A DNA stretch of 39,011 nt, from contig JBAUTF010000243.1 in assembly GCA_049582065.1 (NCBI GenBank), positions 1 through 39,011 on the forward strand, read 5' to 3'. Made by a program: the position numbers and the translations under genes. This document shows positions 7,386 through 15,053 of the stretch, one piece after another. Each line of letters starts with the position of its first letter. Within the stretch, counting starts at the first letter, position 1. Source of the stretch: DATKSS01 sp049582065. GTDB taxonomy: Bacteria > Chloroflexota > Dormibacteria > Dormibacterales > Dormibacteraceae. The notes under the pieces are model-generated. The model was not told where the DNA came from. It was given only the letters and a program-made list of their open reading frames with translations, and did not search any database.

Positions 7386-8387
7386 TCAGCGGAGGGGCTG
7401 CAGCCTGCGCCAGACGACCAGCAGCGGCGAGGCGTTGAAGATCGAGCTGTAGGTGCCCGAGACGATCCCGATCATGAGCGCCAGCGCGAAACCCTTGAGC
7501 GTGTTGCCGCCTGCGATGAGGATCGCCGCCAGGACAAGGACGACCGTGAAGCTCGTGATGATGGACCGCGCGGCGGTCTGCATGATGCTCAGGTTCACGA
7601 CCTGCTCGAACGAGAGCCTCTGGCTGACGCGCAGGTTCTCGCGGATCCGGTCGAAAACGACGATGGTGTCGTGTACAGAGAAGCCGACCACGGTCAGCAC
7701 GGCGGTCACGAAGAGGCTGTCTATCTCGCCGATCCTCAGGTTCAACACCTTGCCGATGATCGAGAACACGCCGGTCAGCAGGAAGACGTCATGCAGCAGC
7801 GCGAACAACGCGGACCCTCCGAACTGAAAGCCGGCGCGCCAGCCACCGGGCACGTTGCGAAAGCGGATCGCCAGCAGGAAGAGGATGGCTGTCGCGGCCA
7901 GCACCAGGGCGAGAAGGGCGAACTCGATCGTCTCGCCGGCGATGGTGCCCCCCACCTCCAGGACCTGGCTGAAGTTGGCCAGACCGAGCCGGCTCTGGAG
8001 GTCATCTTCGACCTGCTTCTGGAGGGCCACGGTCAGAGGCGGATACCGGAGGATGAAGCCTCCTCCTCCGGTCTGGATGACCGAGCCGTTGTCGTTCTCC
8101 GCCGCGACCGCATTCTCGACCTGGGTGAGCGACGGGTGGTTGGTGAAGGTGACCGTGAACTCGGTCCCGCCCGCGAAGTCGATGCCGAGCAAAAAACCTT
8201 TGGTCGCCATCGAGAGGATGCCCGGGATGATGATCAGCAGCGAGATGGCGAAGAAGAGGTTCCGCCGCCCGATGATGTTGAGCTTCCGGACGCGCGGCTC
8301 GCGGACCTGCGCGACCGGCGCGCTCTCTTTTGGGGCTCCGTCCCCAGCAGTGTCCGCTGTCTGCTGCTCGGGGGCTACGTCAGACAC
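7386..8387 (-). CDS. secF: Protein translocase subunit SecF
   Basis: SecF works with SecD in the membrane to drive late steps of Sec-dependent export using the proton gradient. The 333-aa product has a hydrophilic, acidic N-terminus (1-35), TM1 (about 45-62), the first periplasmic loop with GIDFAGGTEF (about 68-77), and a C-terminal five-helix bundle including VGFSVHDTIVVFDRIREN, the family's key motif. The start GTG 8387 overlaps the secD stop by 8 nt (GTGTCTGA), indicating coupled synthesis of the two subunits. Confidence 0.97.
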   Translation of the reverse strand: MSDVAPEQQTADTAGDGAPKESAPVAQVREPRVRKLNIIGRRNLFFAISLLIIIPGILSMATKGFLLGIDFAGGTEFTVTFTNHPSLTQVENAVAAENDNGSVIQTGGGGFILRYPPLTVALQKQVEDDLQSRLGLANFSQVLEVGGTIAGETIEFALLALVLAATAILFLLAIRFRNVPGGWRAGFQFGGSALFALLHDVFLLTGVFSIIGKVLNLRIGEIDSLFVTAVLTVVGFSVHDTIVVFDRIRENLRVSQRLSFEQVVNLSIMQTAARSIITSFTVVLVLAAILIAGGNTLKGFALALMIGIVSGTYSSIFNASPLLVVWRRLQPLR

Positions 8388-9885
8388 TGCGGCTCCGGTC
8401 CACTCCCAGAAGCGCAGGCCGTCGCAGGCTGCCGGCCGTCATGACGATCGCTAGCAGGTTGTGGGTCACCACGATTGACGAGATGAGGCTGGCCACGACG
8501 CCGATGCCCAGGGTGATCGCGAAGCCCTTGACCTGCGAAGGTCCCACGAAGCCGAGGATCACGCACGTGATGAATGTCGAGGTGTTGGAGTCGCGGATGG
8601 CCGGCCACGCGCGCCTGACCGCCGCGTCGACCGCCGCGGCGATGGTTCGCCCGGCCCTCACCTCCTCTTTGAATCGCTCGAAGATCAGCACGTTGGCATC
8701 GACGGCCATGCCGACCGAGAGGATGAACCCGGTGATGCCGGCGAGCGTGAGGGTCACCGGCACGACCTTGAACACTGCCAGCACCGCGGCCGCGTAGAAG
8801 AGAAGCGCGATGCTCGCGAGAAGGCCGGGCACGCGGTAGTAGATCACCATGAAGATGACCACGATCGAGAGGCCGAGCAGGCCGGCGGCGAGGCTGAGCT
8901 TCACCGATTCCGCGCCGAGCGTCGAGCTCACCTGGGTCACGTCAAGGACCTGGAGATCCACAGGAAGCGACCCCGAGTTGATGCCCGTGGCGAGGTCGTT
9001 GGCGCTCGCCTGTGTGAAGCTTCCGCTGATGGTCGCCTGCCCGCCGTCGATCTCCTGCAAGGTGATCGGGTCGGTCAGGAACTTGCCGCACAGGGTGGAC
9101 GCCGTCTGCGCGGCCAGGCAGCCCGTGTCGTAATTCTGGGAGACCTTGGAGACGTAAGCCGCGTTCTCCCAGTTGTCGATGTCCTTCTGGGTCAGGTCGA
9201 GCCAGATCGTCAGATGGCGCTGGGGACAGTTGGCGGTCGACACCGTGTTGGGATCGCCCGGGCAAGCGGCGACGTTGTCCCGGGTCAGGTTGGCGAACGT
9301 CGTTCCGCCGGTCGAGGTGAAGTTGACGTTGACCACCCAGCTCACGCCGTTCGGGTCGATCGATGCGTTCGCGCTCGAGATGTCGTCACCCGTGAGGCCT
9401 ACGAACGCCGGCTTGTACCCTGGCTCAGGGCCGTTGGTCACGTTTGAGTCCGGGACCCATTTCGTGTAGACGAGCTTGGAGATGGCGCCGATCGTCTTCT
9501 GAGCCTGGTCGGCGGTCACCCCCGCGAGGTCGACGGTGATGCGGTCGTAGTTGGAGCCCGCGCCGCGGATCTCGGGCTCGCTCACGTTGAGGGCGTTGAC
9601 GCGCTTGTTGATGACCTGGATCGTCCGCTGCTGCACGTCGGCCCGAGACTGTCCGGGTGGGAAGTTCGTGAGCAGATAGTCGATGTGCGTGCCGCCGGCG
9701 AGGTCGAGCCCGCGGTGGATGTAAAGCTGCCATCCGCCGAAGTTCGGCGGAAGTCCGGGCACGTTGCCGCTCAAGGGGTAATGGTTGGCGATCCGGTAGA
9801 TGTAGCCCGCCCCGTCGACGAAAAGCGAGAACGCCAGGACTGCCACGATGAACAGTCGGACGGGCCAGCTGAGGACAAACTGCAC
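8380..9885 (-). CDS. secD: Protein translocase subunit SecD
   Basis: SecD is the larger partner of SecF. The 501-aa protein has an N-terminal membrane helix (about 6-26), a large extracytoplasmic P1 region with GLDLAGGTHIDYLL (about 54-67), RVNALNVSEPEIRGAGSNYD, and a C-terminal bundle with GITGFILSVGMAVDANVLIFERFKEE split over two helices. The four Cys residues in the extracytoplasmic region (around 205-285) could form disulfides. The start is GTG 9885. It lies between a DUF2905 gene (26 bp upstream) and secF (8-nt overlap). Confidence 0.97.
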   Translation of the reverse strand: MQFVLSWPVRLFIVAVLAFSLFVDGAGYIYRIANHYPLSGNVPGLPPNFGGWQLYIHRGLDLAGGTHIDYLLTNFPPGQSRADVQQRTIQVINKRVNALNVSEPEIRGAGSNYDRITVDLAGVTADQAQKTIGAISKLVYTKWVPDSNVTNGPEPGYKPAFVGLTGDDISSANASIDPNGVSWVVNVNFTSTGGTTFANLTRDNVAACPGDPNTVSTANCPQRHLTIWLDLTQKDIDNWENAAYVSKVSQNYDTGCLAAQTASTLCGKFLTDPITLQEIDGGQATISGSFTQASANDLATGINSGSLPVDLQVLDVTQVSSTLGAESVKLSLAAGLLGLSIVVIFMVIYYRVPGLLASIALLFYAAAVLAVFKVVPVTLTLAGITGFILSVGMAVDANVLIFERFKEEVRAGRTIAAAVDAAVRRAWPAIRDSNTSTFITCVILGFVGPSQVKGFAITLGIGVVASLISSIVVTHNLLAIVMTAGSLRRPALLGVDRSRSV

Positions 9886-9911
9886 GGCCGATCAGTCTAC
9901 GGTCCGGCAGG

Positions 9912-10118
9912 CTATCGCTGCCGGAACCACAGGTTGAGCGCCACGGTCAGGATGACCGACAGGATGATGCTGGTGGCGATCGGGACGTAGACCGTCACCC
10001 CGCCTCGCCGGAACGCGAGATCTCCCGGCAGATGGAGCCGGCCGAACAACATCAAAGCCCCGCCGACGATCACCAGCAGAACTCCGAAAACGAGCACAGT
10101 GCGTCCGACGCCGGCCAT
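9912..10118 (-). CDS. DUF2905 family small membrane protein
   Basis: This 68-aa protein has two predicted membrane segments (about 8-26 and 43-63) joined by GRLHLPGDLAFRRGGVTVYV. That loop, Gly-Arg-x(2-3)-Pro-Gly-Asp followed by a short polar stretch and a P-x-x-T helix start, is the DUF2905 signature. The function of the family is unknown; it is often encoded next to ruvB, as here (7 bp after the ruvB stop). The start is ATG 10118. Its position between ruvB and secD makes it part of the same transcript. Confidence 0.85.
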   Translation of the reverse strand: MAGVGRTVLVFGVLLVIVGGALMLFGRLHLPGDLAFRRGGVTVYVPIATSIILSVILTVALNLWFRQR

Positions 10119-10125
10119 CAGGCGT

Positions 10126-11148
10126 TCAGAGAAGGCGGGTTTGCTGGGGGCCGGGGTCCGGGGGCGCGATGCCCAGGTGCCGGTAGGCGAGCTCGGTGGC
10201 CACCCTGCCGCGCGCGGTCCGGGCCAGGAACCCGACCTGGATGAGGTATGGCTCGTGGACGTCCTCGATCGTCTCCGGCTCTTCCGAGAGCGAGGTCGCG
10301 ATCGTGTCGAGGCCGACCGGTCCGCCTTTGAACTTCAGGATCAGGGTCTGCAGGAGCTGGCGGTCGAGCGGCTCCAGGCCGATCTCGTCGATCTCGAGCA
10401 TGGCCAGGGCCTGCTTTGTGATGTCTACGGTAGCCCGGCCATCGCCTCGCACCTGGGCGAAGTCCCGCACGCGGCGCAGCAGGCGGTTGGCGATTCGCGG
10501 GGTGCCTCGCGCGCGGCGTGCTATCTCGGAGACGGAATCGTCGTGGATCTCGATGTCGAGGATCCGCGCCGAGCGGCGGACGATCAACTCGAGCTCAGCC
10601 TTCGTGTAGAAATCGAGGCGGTAGACCGCCCCGAAGCGGTCGCGCAGCGGCCCGCTCAGCAGGCCCTGTCGAGTGGTCGCGCCCACGCACGTGAAGTGCG
10701 GAAGCGGCAGCGTCGCCGCGCTCGCCCCCACCCCCTTCCCCAGCACTGCGTCGAAGCGGAAATCCTCGAGTGCCGGGTACAGGGATTCCTCAACGATGTT
10801 GTTCAGCCGGTGGATCTCGTCGATGAAGAACACATCGCGCGTGCTGAGGTTGAGGAGGATCGACCCCAGCGCGCCCTGGTGGTCGATCGCCGGTCCCGAG
10901 CTGACCTTGATGGCAACCCCGAGCTCGTTGGCGATGATGTGCGCCAGGGTTGTCTTGCCGAGGCCCGGCGGTCCGCACAGCAGGACGTGCTCGACCGGTT
11001 CGCCGCGGCGGCGCGCGGCCTCGAGAAGGATGCTCAGGTTCTCCCTCACCTGCTGCTGGCCGACGTACTCGTCGAGCATCCGCGGCCGCAGCGTGAGGTC
11101 GAACTGCTCGTCGTCGACGCGGGCGTCGAGGATCGGCTCCCCGCTCAT
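10126..11148 (-). CDS. ruvB: Holliday junction branch migration helicase RuvB
   Basis: RuvB is the hexameric AAA+ motor that drives branch migration of RuvA-bound Holliday junctions. The 340-aa product has Walker A GPPGLGKT (59-66), Walker B FFIDEIH (107-113), the sensor 1 region GATTRQGLLSGPLRDRF with the arginine finger, sensor 2 RGTPRIANRLLRR, and a C-terminal winged helix. The reading frame is open further upstream, but the family starts at ATG 11148, which overlaps the ruvA stop by 4 nt. The order ruvC-ruvA-ruvB is conserved. Confidence 0.98.
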   Translation of the reverse strand: MSGEPILDARVDDEQFDLTLRPRMLDEYVGQQQVRENLSILLEAARRRGEPVEHVLLCGPPGLGKTTLAHIIANELGVAIKVSSGPAIDHQGALGSILLNLSTRDVFFIDEIHRLNNIVEESLYPALEDFRFDAVLGKGVGASAATLPLPHFTCVGATTRQGLLSGPLRDRFGAVYRLDFYTKAELELIVRRSARILDIEIHDDSVSEIARRARGTPRIANRLLRRVRDFAQVRGDGRATVDITKQALAMLEIDEIGLEPLDRQLLQTLILKFKGGPVGLDTIATSLSEEPETIEDVHEPYLIQVGFLARTARGRVATELAYRHLGIAPPDPGPQQTRLL

Positions 11149-11747
11149 TTGCGCCCCAAAGCCTTCAAAGCCACCGCCAGTGCCTGCTGCGTAGATGGCG
11201 TCGACTTCCAATCGACGGACTCCATGCCCGCGCGCGCTTCCTGCGACGAAAAGCCTAGGTTGCGCAACGCGGCCTCGACCGCTTTGGGCACCGCGCCGTC
11301 TCCCGCCATAGCGGCCGCCCGCGGCACCGCCTCTAGCTCCGCGACGGCGTCGAGACGTGGCTTGAGCTCGATGATCACCTTGGCCGCGGTGCGTGGTCCG
11401 ACGCCGCTCGCGCGCCTGATCGGTCCAGGGTCCTCGCTCACGATCGCCCGCTTGAGCATCTCGAGGCTCGCCGCGCTCAGGATGTTGAGGCCGACCTTTG
11501 GGCCTACGCCGTCGACCTGGATCAGCATCTCGAACAGCTCGAGCTCATCGACCGAAGCGAAGCCGTAAAGCGCCAACTGGTCTTCGCGCACCTGCGTGTG
11601 GATGTGCAGGTCCATCTCGCCGCCGGGCGCGGGCAGCAGCTGCCGCGTACTCGCGGCGACGCTCACGAGATAGCCAACGCCTCCGACGTCCAGGACCACG
11701 AAGTCCGAGCCCGCCCGCAGCACCTTGCCCGTCAGGTGGGCGATCAA
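11145..11747 (-). CDS. ruvA: Holliday junction branch migration protein RuvA
   Basis: RuvA is the tetrameric junction-binding platform for RuvB. The 200-aa protein has the OB-fold start IAHLTGKVLRAGSDFVVLDV (2-21), an HhH pair (FEMLIQVDGVGPKVGLNIL and IRRASGVGPRTAAKVIIEL, about 78-135), and a C-terminal domain III that contacts RuvB (EAALRNLGFSSQEA). The start is TTG 11747-11745, overlapping the ruvC stop as TTGA. The frame continues open into ruvC, but that part is a shadow of ruvC. Confidence 0.96.
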   Translation of the reverse strand: MIAHLTGKVLRAGSDFVVLDVGGVGYLVSVAASTRQLLPAPGGEMDLHIHTQVREDQLALYGFASVDELELFEMLIQVDGVGPKVGLNILSAASLEMLKRAIVSEDPGPIRRASGVGPRTAAKVIIELKPRLDAVAELEAVPRAAAMAGDGAVPKAVEAALRNLGFSSQEARAGMESVDWKSTPSTQQALAVALKALGRK

Positions 11748-12241
11748 CGGGCGGCGGCCCTGGAGAAGCGCCGGCTGCGTGCGTGGCACAAAGCAATCGC
11801 GATTGCGTCTCGGCCGTGGTCGTCGATGCGGCCCTCGGGGACCTTGACCTGAGCCGCGAGCATCCGAGCGATCTGAGCCTTGTCCGCGTTGCCGTAGCCG
11901 GTGAGGATGACCTTGACCTGGCTCGGCTTGTACTCGAACACCGGGATCCCGCACTCCTCGAGCACGGTCAGGATCGCTCCGCGCGCCTGCGCGACCCCCA
12001 CCGCGCTGGTCGCGTTGCGGCCCATGAACAGCTCCTCGACCGACGCCTCGGCCGGCGGATGCTCCGCGAGCAGCGCGCGAAGGTGGTTGGTGATGGTGAG
12101 GAGGCGCGCGCCGTCCCGCCCTGGAATGGTCACCACCGTGCTGCACACCAGGACGAGGTTGGGCTCGGAGAGCAGGGCAAAACCGGTGCCGGCCAGGCCG
12201 GGATCGATGCCGAGGATCAGCCCGTTGTCGCGGCCTGGCAT
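11744..12241 (-). CDS. ruvC: Holliday junction resolvase RuvC
   Basis: RuvC cleaves Holliday junctions symmetrically with two metal ions. In this 165-aa protein the active-site residues are D13 in GIDPG, E70 in VEELF, and the pair H142/D145 in DHGRD. Thermus RuvC also has His plus Asp at the last two positions, whereas E. coli has two Asp. The conserved FMGRNATSAVGVAQARG follows E70. The start is ATG 12241; upstream in-frame codons lie in the non-coding gap to yebC. It begins the ruvC-ruvA-ruvB-DUF2905-secD-secF group. Confidence 0.95.
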   Translation of the reverse strand: MPGRDNGLILGIDPGLAGTGFALLSEPNLVLVCSTVVTIPGRDGARLLTITNHLRALLAEHPPAEASVEELFMGRNATSAVGVAQARGAILTVLEECGIPVFEYKPSQVKVILTGYGNADKAQIARMLAAQVKVPEGRIDDHGRDAIAIALCHARSRRFSRAAAR

Positions 12242-12386
12242 GTATCCATCGAAAGTCGCGGGTGAAGACTGCGGTCGCGCGCAAGCGCGATAAGGATGCC
12301 CCTTACTGATTGCTCTCCCGCGGTACCCCCTCTTGGGTCCTCCTCGCCAGGCTTGGCAGGCGCGTGGACTGGTGCCGGTTGGGGGC

Positions 12387-12405
12387 GGCCGGAGTGAATC
12401 CGGCC
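12387..12405. repeat. Hairpin repeat family C
   Basis: GGCCGGA (12387-12393) and TCCGGCC (12399-12405) form a perfect 7-bp stem with a GTGAA loop, preceded by GGGC and followed by CTACT. The same design with a changed closing pair (A-T to G-C) occurs at 21842-21860. It lies in the 191-bp gap downstream of yebC and upstream of ruvC. It may act as a T-less transcription terminator or 3' stabiliser for yebC. Nothing else is recognisable in the gap. Confidence 0.6.
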
Positions 12406-12432
12406 TACTGGCCACCCATCAATCTTTTTCAT

Positions 12433-13188
12433 TCATACCTGTGCTGAGACACGTTCAAGGACGTTGGTTGGAATGTCGAAATTGGCGTAAACCTGCTGGA
12501 CGTCGTCGTCCTCCTCCAGAGATTCCATCAGCCTGAGCACCGCGGCGGCCTTGTCCTCACCCACCGCCACGGTCTGCTTGGGCTGCATCGTGATCTCGGC
12601 GTTCTCGACAGTCACACCCAGGGCCTCCACCGCGGCCTTCACCTTCTCGAACTGCTGTGGAGGAGTCGAAATCTCGACCGACTTGCCGTCGACCTGCACG
12701 TCGTCGGCGCCGGCCTCGATGGCGGCCAGTCCGACCTCTTCGGAGTCCATCTTCCCCGCGTTCGCCGCGATCACCCCTTTGCGCTCGAACATCCAGCCGA
12801 CCGAGTTCGATTCGCCGAGGTTGCCGCCCAGCTTGGCGAAGCGGTGGCGGATGGACGCGCTCGTGCGATTGCGGTTGTCGGTGAACGCGTCGACCATCAC
12901 CGCGACACCGGCCGGGCCGTAGCCCTCGTAGCGGATCTCTTCCAGCTTTTCGCCCGCGAGCTCCCCGGTCCCGCGCTTGATTGCGTTCTGGATCCGGTCG
13001 GTCGGCATGTTGATCTCGCGCGCCTTCTGCATCGCCAGCCGCAGCCGGAAGTTCCCTTCTGGGCTGCCTCCGCCTTCGCGCGCAGCGATCGTGATCTCGC
13101 GGCTGGCGCGTGTGAACGCCTGCCCGCGCTTGGCGTCGACGATCGCCTTCTTGTGCTTGATGCCGGCCCATTTCGAATGACCTGACAT
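12433..13188 (-). CDS. yebC: YebC/PmpR family transcription/translation regulator
   Basis: The 251-aa protein is a full-length YebC: it begins SGHSKWAGIKHKKAIVDAKR, has REGGGSPEGNFRLRLAMQKA and IRYEGYGPAGVAVMVDAFTD in domain I, SNSVGWMFERKGVI in domain II, and an acidic C-terminus. YebC proteins were first described as DNA-binding regulators (PmpR); recent work shows that some act on ribosomes to relieve stalling at proline-rich stretches. The start is ATG 13188. It lies directly upstream of ruvC, the conserved arrangement, and likely has its own promoter at the end of tyrS. Confidence 0.95.
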   Translation of the reverse strand: MSGHSKWAGIKHKKAIVDAKRGQAFTRASREITIAAREGGGSPEGNFRLRLAMQKAREINMPTDRIQNAIKRGTGELAGEKLEEIRYEGYGPAGVAVMVDAFTDNRNRTSASIRHRFAKLGGNLGESNSVGWMFERKGVIAANAGKMDSEEVGLAAIEAGADDVQVDGKSVEISTPPQQFEKVKAAVEALGVTVENAEITMQPKQTVAVGEDKAAAVLRLMESLEEDDDVQQVYANFDIPTNVLERVSAQV

Positions 13189-13232
13189 CAGGTGGGGATC
13201 CCCGCAAACCCTTCCAGAGAGAAACCCGGGAT

Positions 13233-13259
13233 CCCCGGGAAATCGCTGATTTCCTGGGG
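13233..13259 (-). terminator. Candidate hairpin between tyrS and yebC
   Basis: CCCCGGGAAATC (13233-13244) and GATTTCCTGGGG (13248-13259) form a 12-bp stem with one mismatch and a 3-nt loop. It lies 23 bp past the tyrS stop, so it could terminate the infC-to-tyrS transcript. The following minus-strand bases are only mildly T-rich, so an alternative is a structured 5' leader for yebC. Confidence 0.5.
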
Positions 13260-13278
13260 TGGGAACATGCTTTCGGTG

Positions 13279-13284
13279 ATTCTA
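13279..13284 (-). promoter_or_regulatory. Candidate -10 box for yebC
   Basis: TAGAAT on the minus strand (13284-13279) uses the TAG stop codon of tyrS as its first three bases. The spacing leaves about 85 nt of leader before the yebC ATG, containing the hairpin at 13233-13259. No convincing -35 box is seen. The same TAGAAT hexamer occurs just upstream of dinG. Confidence 0.35.
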
Positions 13285-14442
13285 TCGCACCCGAATTCGA
13301 ACGAAGTTCCTCTTTCCCGCCTGGAGCACGTCGCCGTCTTTCAACTGAGCGTCGGGGCCGACGCGCTCATTGTTGATACGCACGCCACCTTGATCGACCA
13401 GACGGCGCGCATCCCCGCGGCTCTTGGCCAACGCGGACTCCACCAGGACACCGATCAGGTCGCGCGGATTGGAGGTGCTGTGCGCTGACATTTCTTCGGG
13501 GATGTCTCGCTTGCGAAACTTGACCTCGAAGTCCTCCTCCGCGCGCTGCGCGGCCTCTGCGCCATGAAGCCGGACGACCAGCCGACGCGCCAGTGCAGCC
13601 TTGGCGTCACGGGGCTTCAGTGCCAGCACCTCGGATTGCTCCTTCTCGCCGAGGCCGGAGATCAGCCGAACGTACTTCTCCGTCAGGCGGTCGGGGATCG
13701 ACATCGTCTTGCCGTAGATCTGCTCCGGCGGCTCGCTGATCCCTATGTAGTTGCCCAGCGATTTGGACATCTTCTGCTCGCCATCCGTGCCCTCGAGCAG
13801 GGGGAAGACGGCGACGTCCTGTGGCTCCTGCCCGTAAGCCTTCTGGATCTCCCGGCCGAAGAGCAGGTTGAAGAGCTGGTCCGTGCCACCTACCTCGAGG
13901 TCGGCATTGACCGCGACCGAGTCGTATGCCTGGCTGAACGGGTACAGGATCTCGTGTGCGCCGATCGAGGTACCTGACTTCATGCGGTCGGCGAAGTCCT
14001 CACGCTGAAGCACCTGCTGGAGCGTGGCCTTGGCCGTGAGCCGCAAGATGTCGGCCGCGGTCATCCCGGCAAGCCATTCGGTGTTGTGCCGCACTTCGAT
14101 CTTGTCACGGTCGAGCACCACGCCCACCTGCTGGAAATAGGTCTCCGCGTTGGCTGTCACCTGCTCGGTGGTGAGCATCGGGCGCGTCTCTGAGCGGCCG
14201 CTGGGGTCGCCGATCCGGGCGGTGTAGTCGCCGATGATCACGACGACCGTATGCCCCTCGGCCACGAAGTCGCGGAGCACGTCGAGCAGGACGAGGTGGC
14301 CGACATGGAGGTCGGGGGCCGTCGGATCGAGGCCGAGCTTGATGCGCAGCTTCTCTCCGCGGGCAAGACGTGAGCGCAGGTGGTTTTCGACGTGGATCTC
14401 CACCGCCCTCGAGCGCAGGCGGTGGAAGAATTGGTCGCTCAC
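13282..14442 (-). CDS. tyrS: Tyrosyl-tRNA synthetase
   Basis: TyrRS charges tRNA-Tyr. The 386-aa class I enzyme has the HIGH-type motif DLHVGH (44-49), VGGTDQLFNLLFGRE (about 184-198, amino acid and ATP pocket of the TyrZ-like group), KMSKS (224-228), and a C-terminal S4 RNA-binding domain (about 320-386, VESALAKSRGDARRLVDQGG). The start is GTG 14442, overlapping nothing; the upstream CvpA-like gene ends 4 bp before it. It is the last gene of the infC-to-tyrS run. Confidence 0.97.
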   Translation of the reverse strand: MSDQFFHRLRSRAVEIHVENHLRSRLARGEKLRIKLGLDPTAPDLHVGHLVLLDVLRDFVAEGHTVVVIIGDYTARIGDPSGRSETRPMLTTEQVTANAETYFQQVGVVLDRDKIEVRHNTEWLAGMTAADILRLTAKATLQQVLQREDFADRMKSGTSIGAHEILYPFSQAYDSVAVNADLEVGGTDQLFNLLFGREIQKAYGQEPQDVAVFPLLEGTDGEQKMSKSLGNYIGISEPPEQIYGKTMSIPDRLTEKYVRLISGLGEKEQSEVLALKPRDAKAALARRLVVRLHGAEAAQRAEEDFEVKFRKRDIPEEMSAHSTSNPRDLIGVLVESALAKSRGDARRLVDQGGVRINNERVGPDAQLKDGDVLQAGKRNFVRIRVR

Positions 14443-14446
14443 CCGA

Positions 14447-15001
14447 TCAGGGGTTGACCGGGCCGGGACCGAAGTAGATCTGCGGGTCGCTGGGAAGCAC
14501 GGGCTGGAACAGGCCGACGATGGGTGCGCTCACCTTGCTCACGAGGGTGACCGCAAACGCCGACCCGTTGTAGCTGTCGCGAAGGTGCTGCTCCATCGGG
14601 TCCAGCTGCGGCCCGCCGAACGGGTTGGCTGCCGCGCCAAACTCGTAGATCAGGATCACCGACAGGAGTACGGCGGTGATCACCCCGACGACCGCGCCCA
14701 GGGTGTGGTTCAGGACCAGAGCGGGGATCTTGATCTGGCTGTGCGCCAGCTGCGTGGCCACCTCGACGAGAAGCAGCACTGCGACGATGATGCCGAAAAA
14801 GCCATAGACGCGCGCGTCTGAGGTCTCGAGGTTCGAAGACTGCTGCAGGATGCCTCCAGCCTGCAGCCCCATGTTCGTGGCCGCCCAGCAGGCCACGTAC
14901 AGTGCCACGATCCCGATCAGGCGCCGGAGGATCCCCGTGAAGTAGCCTCCGACTCCGTAGCCGGCGATCAAGACCAGCGGCAAAAGGTCGATCCAGGTCA
15001 C
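14447..15001 (-). CDS. CvpA-like membrane protein
   Basis: The 184-aa protein has about four hydrophobic segments (residues 5-22, 25-45, 66-86, 98-124) and the N-terminal pattern WIDLLPLVLIAGYGVGGYFT-GILRRLIG. This fits the CvpA/colicin V production family (D-x-hydrophobic-GxxxG, then a basic turn). The C-terminal 55 residues are polar and lack conserved features. CvpA proteins are linked to envelope homeostasis, but no biochemical role is certain. The start is GTG 15001. It lies between pheT (52-bp gap) and tyrS (4-bp gap). Confidence 0.65.
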   Translation of the reverse strand: MTWIDLLPLVLIAGYGVGGYFTGILRRLIGIVALYVACWAATNMGLQAGGILQQSSNLETSDARVYGFFGIIVAVLLLVEVATQLAHSQIKIPALVLNHTLGAVVGVITAVLLSVILIYEFGAAANPFGGPQLDPMEQHLRDSYNGSAFAVTLVSKVSAPIVGLFQPVLPSDPQIYFGPGPVNP

Positions 15002-15053
15002 TCGGCTGCTCCCCGCAGATTCACGATCTGGCGGCCTGAAACTTGCGCTTGGG

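Noticed and set aside
11748..12284. RuvA with a 180-residue N-terminal extension
   Set aside because: The extension is an out-of-frame reading of ruvC; RuvA homology begins at TTG 11747 in a TTGA overlap.
13189..13281. A T-box or other tRNA-responsive leader
   Set aside because: No T-box sequence or specifier loop pattern was found here or before tyrS, pheS, thrS or metG.
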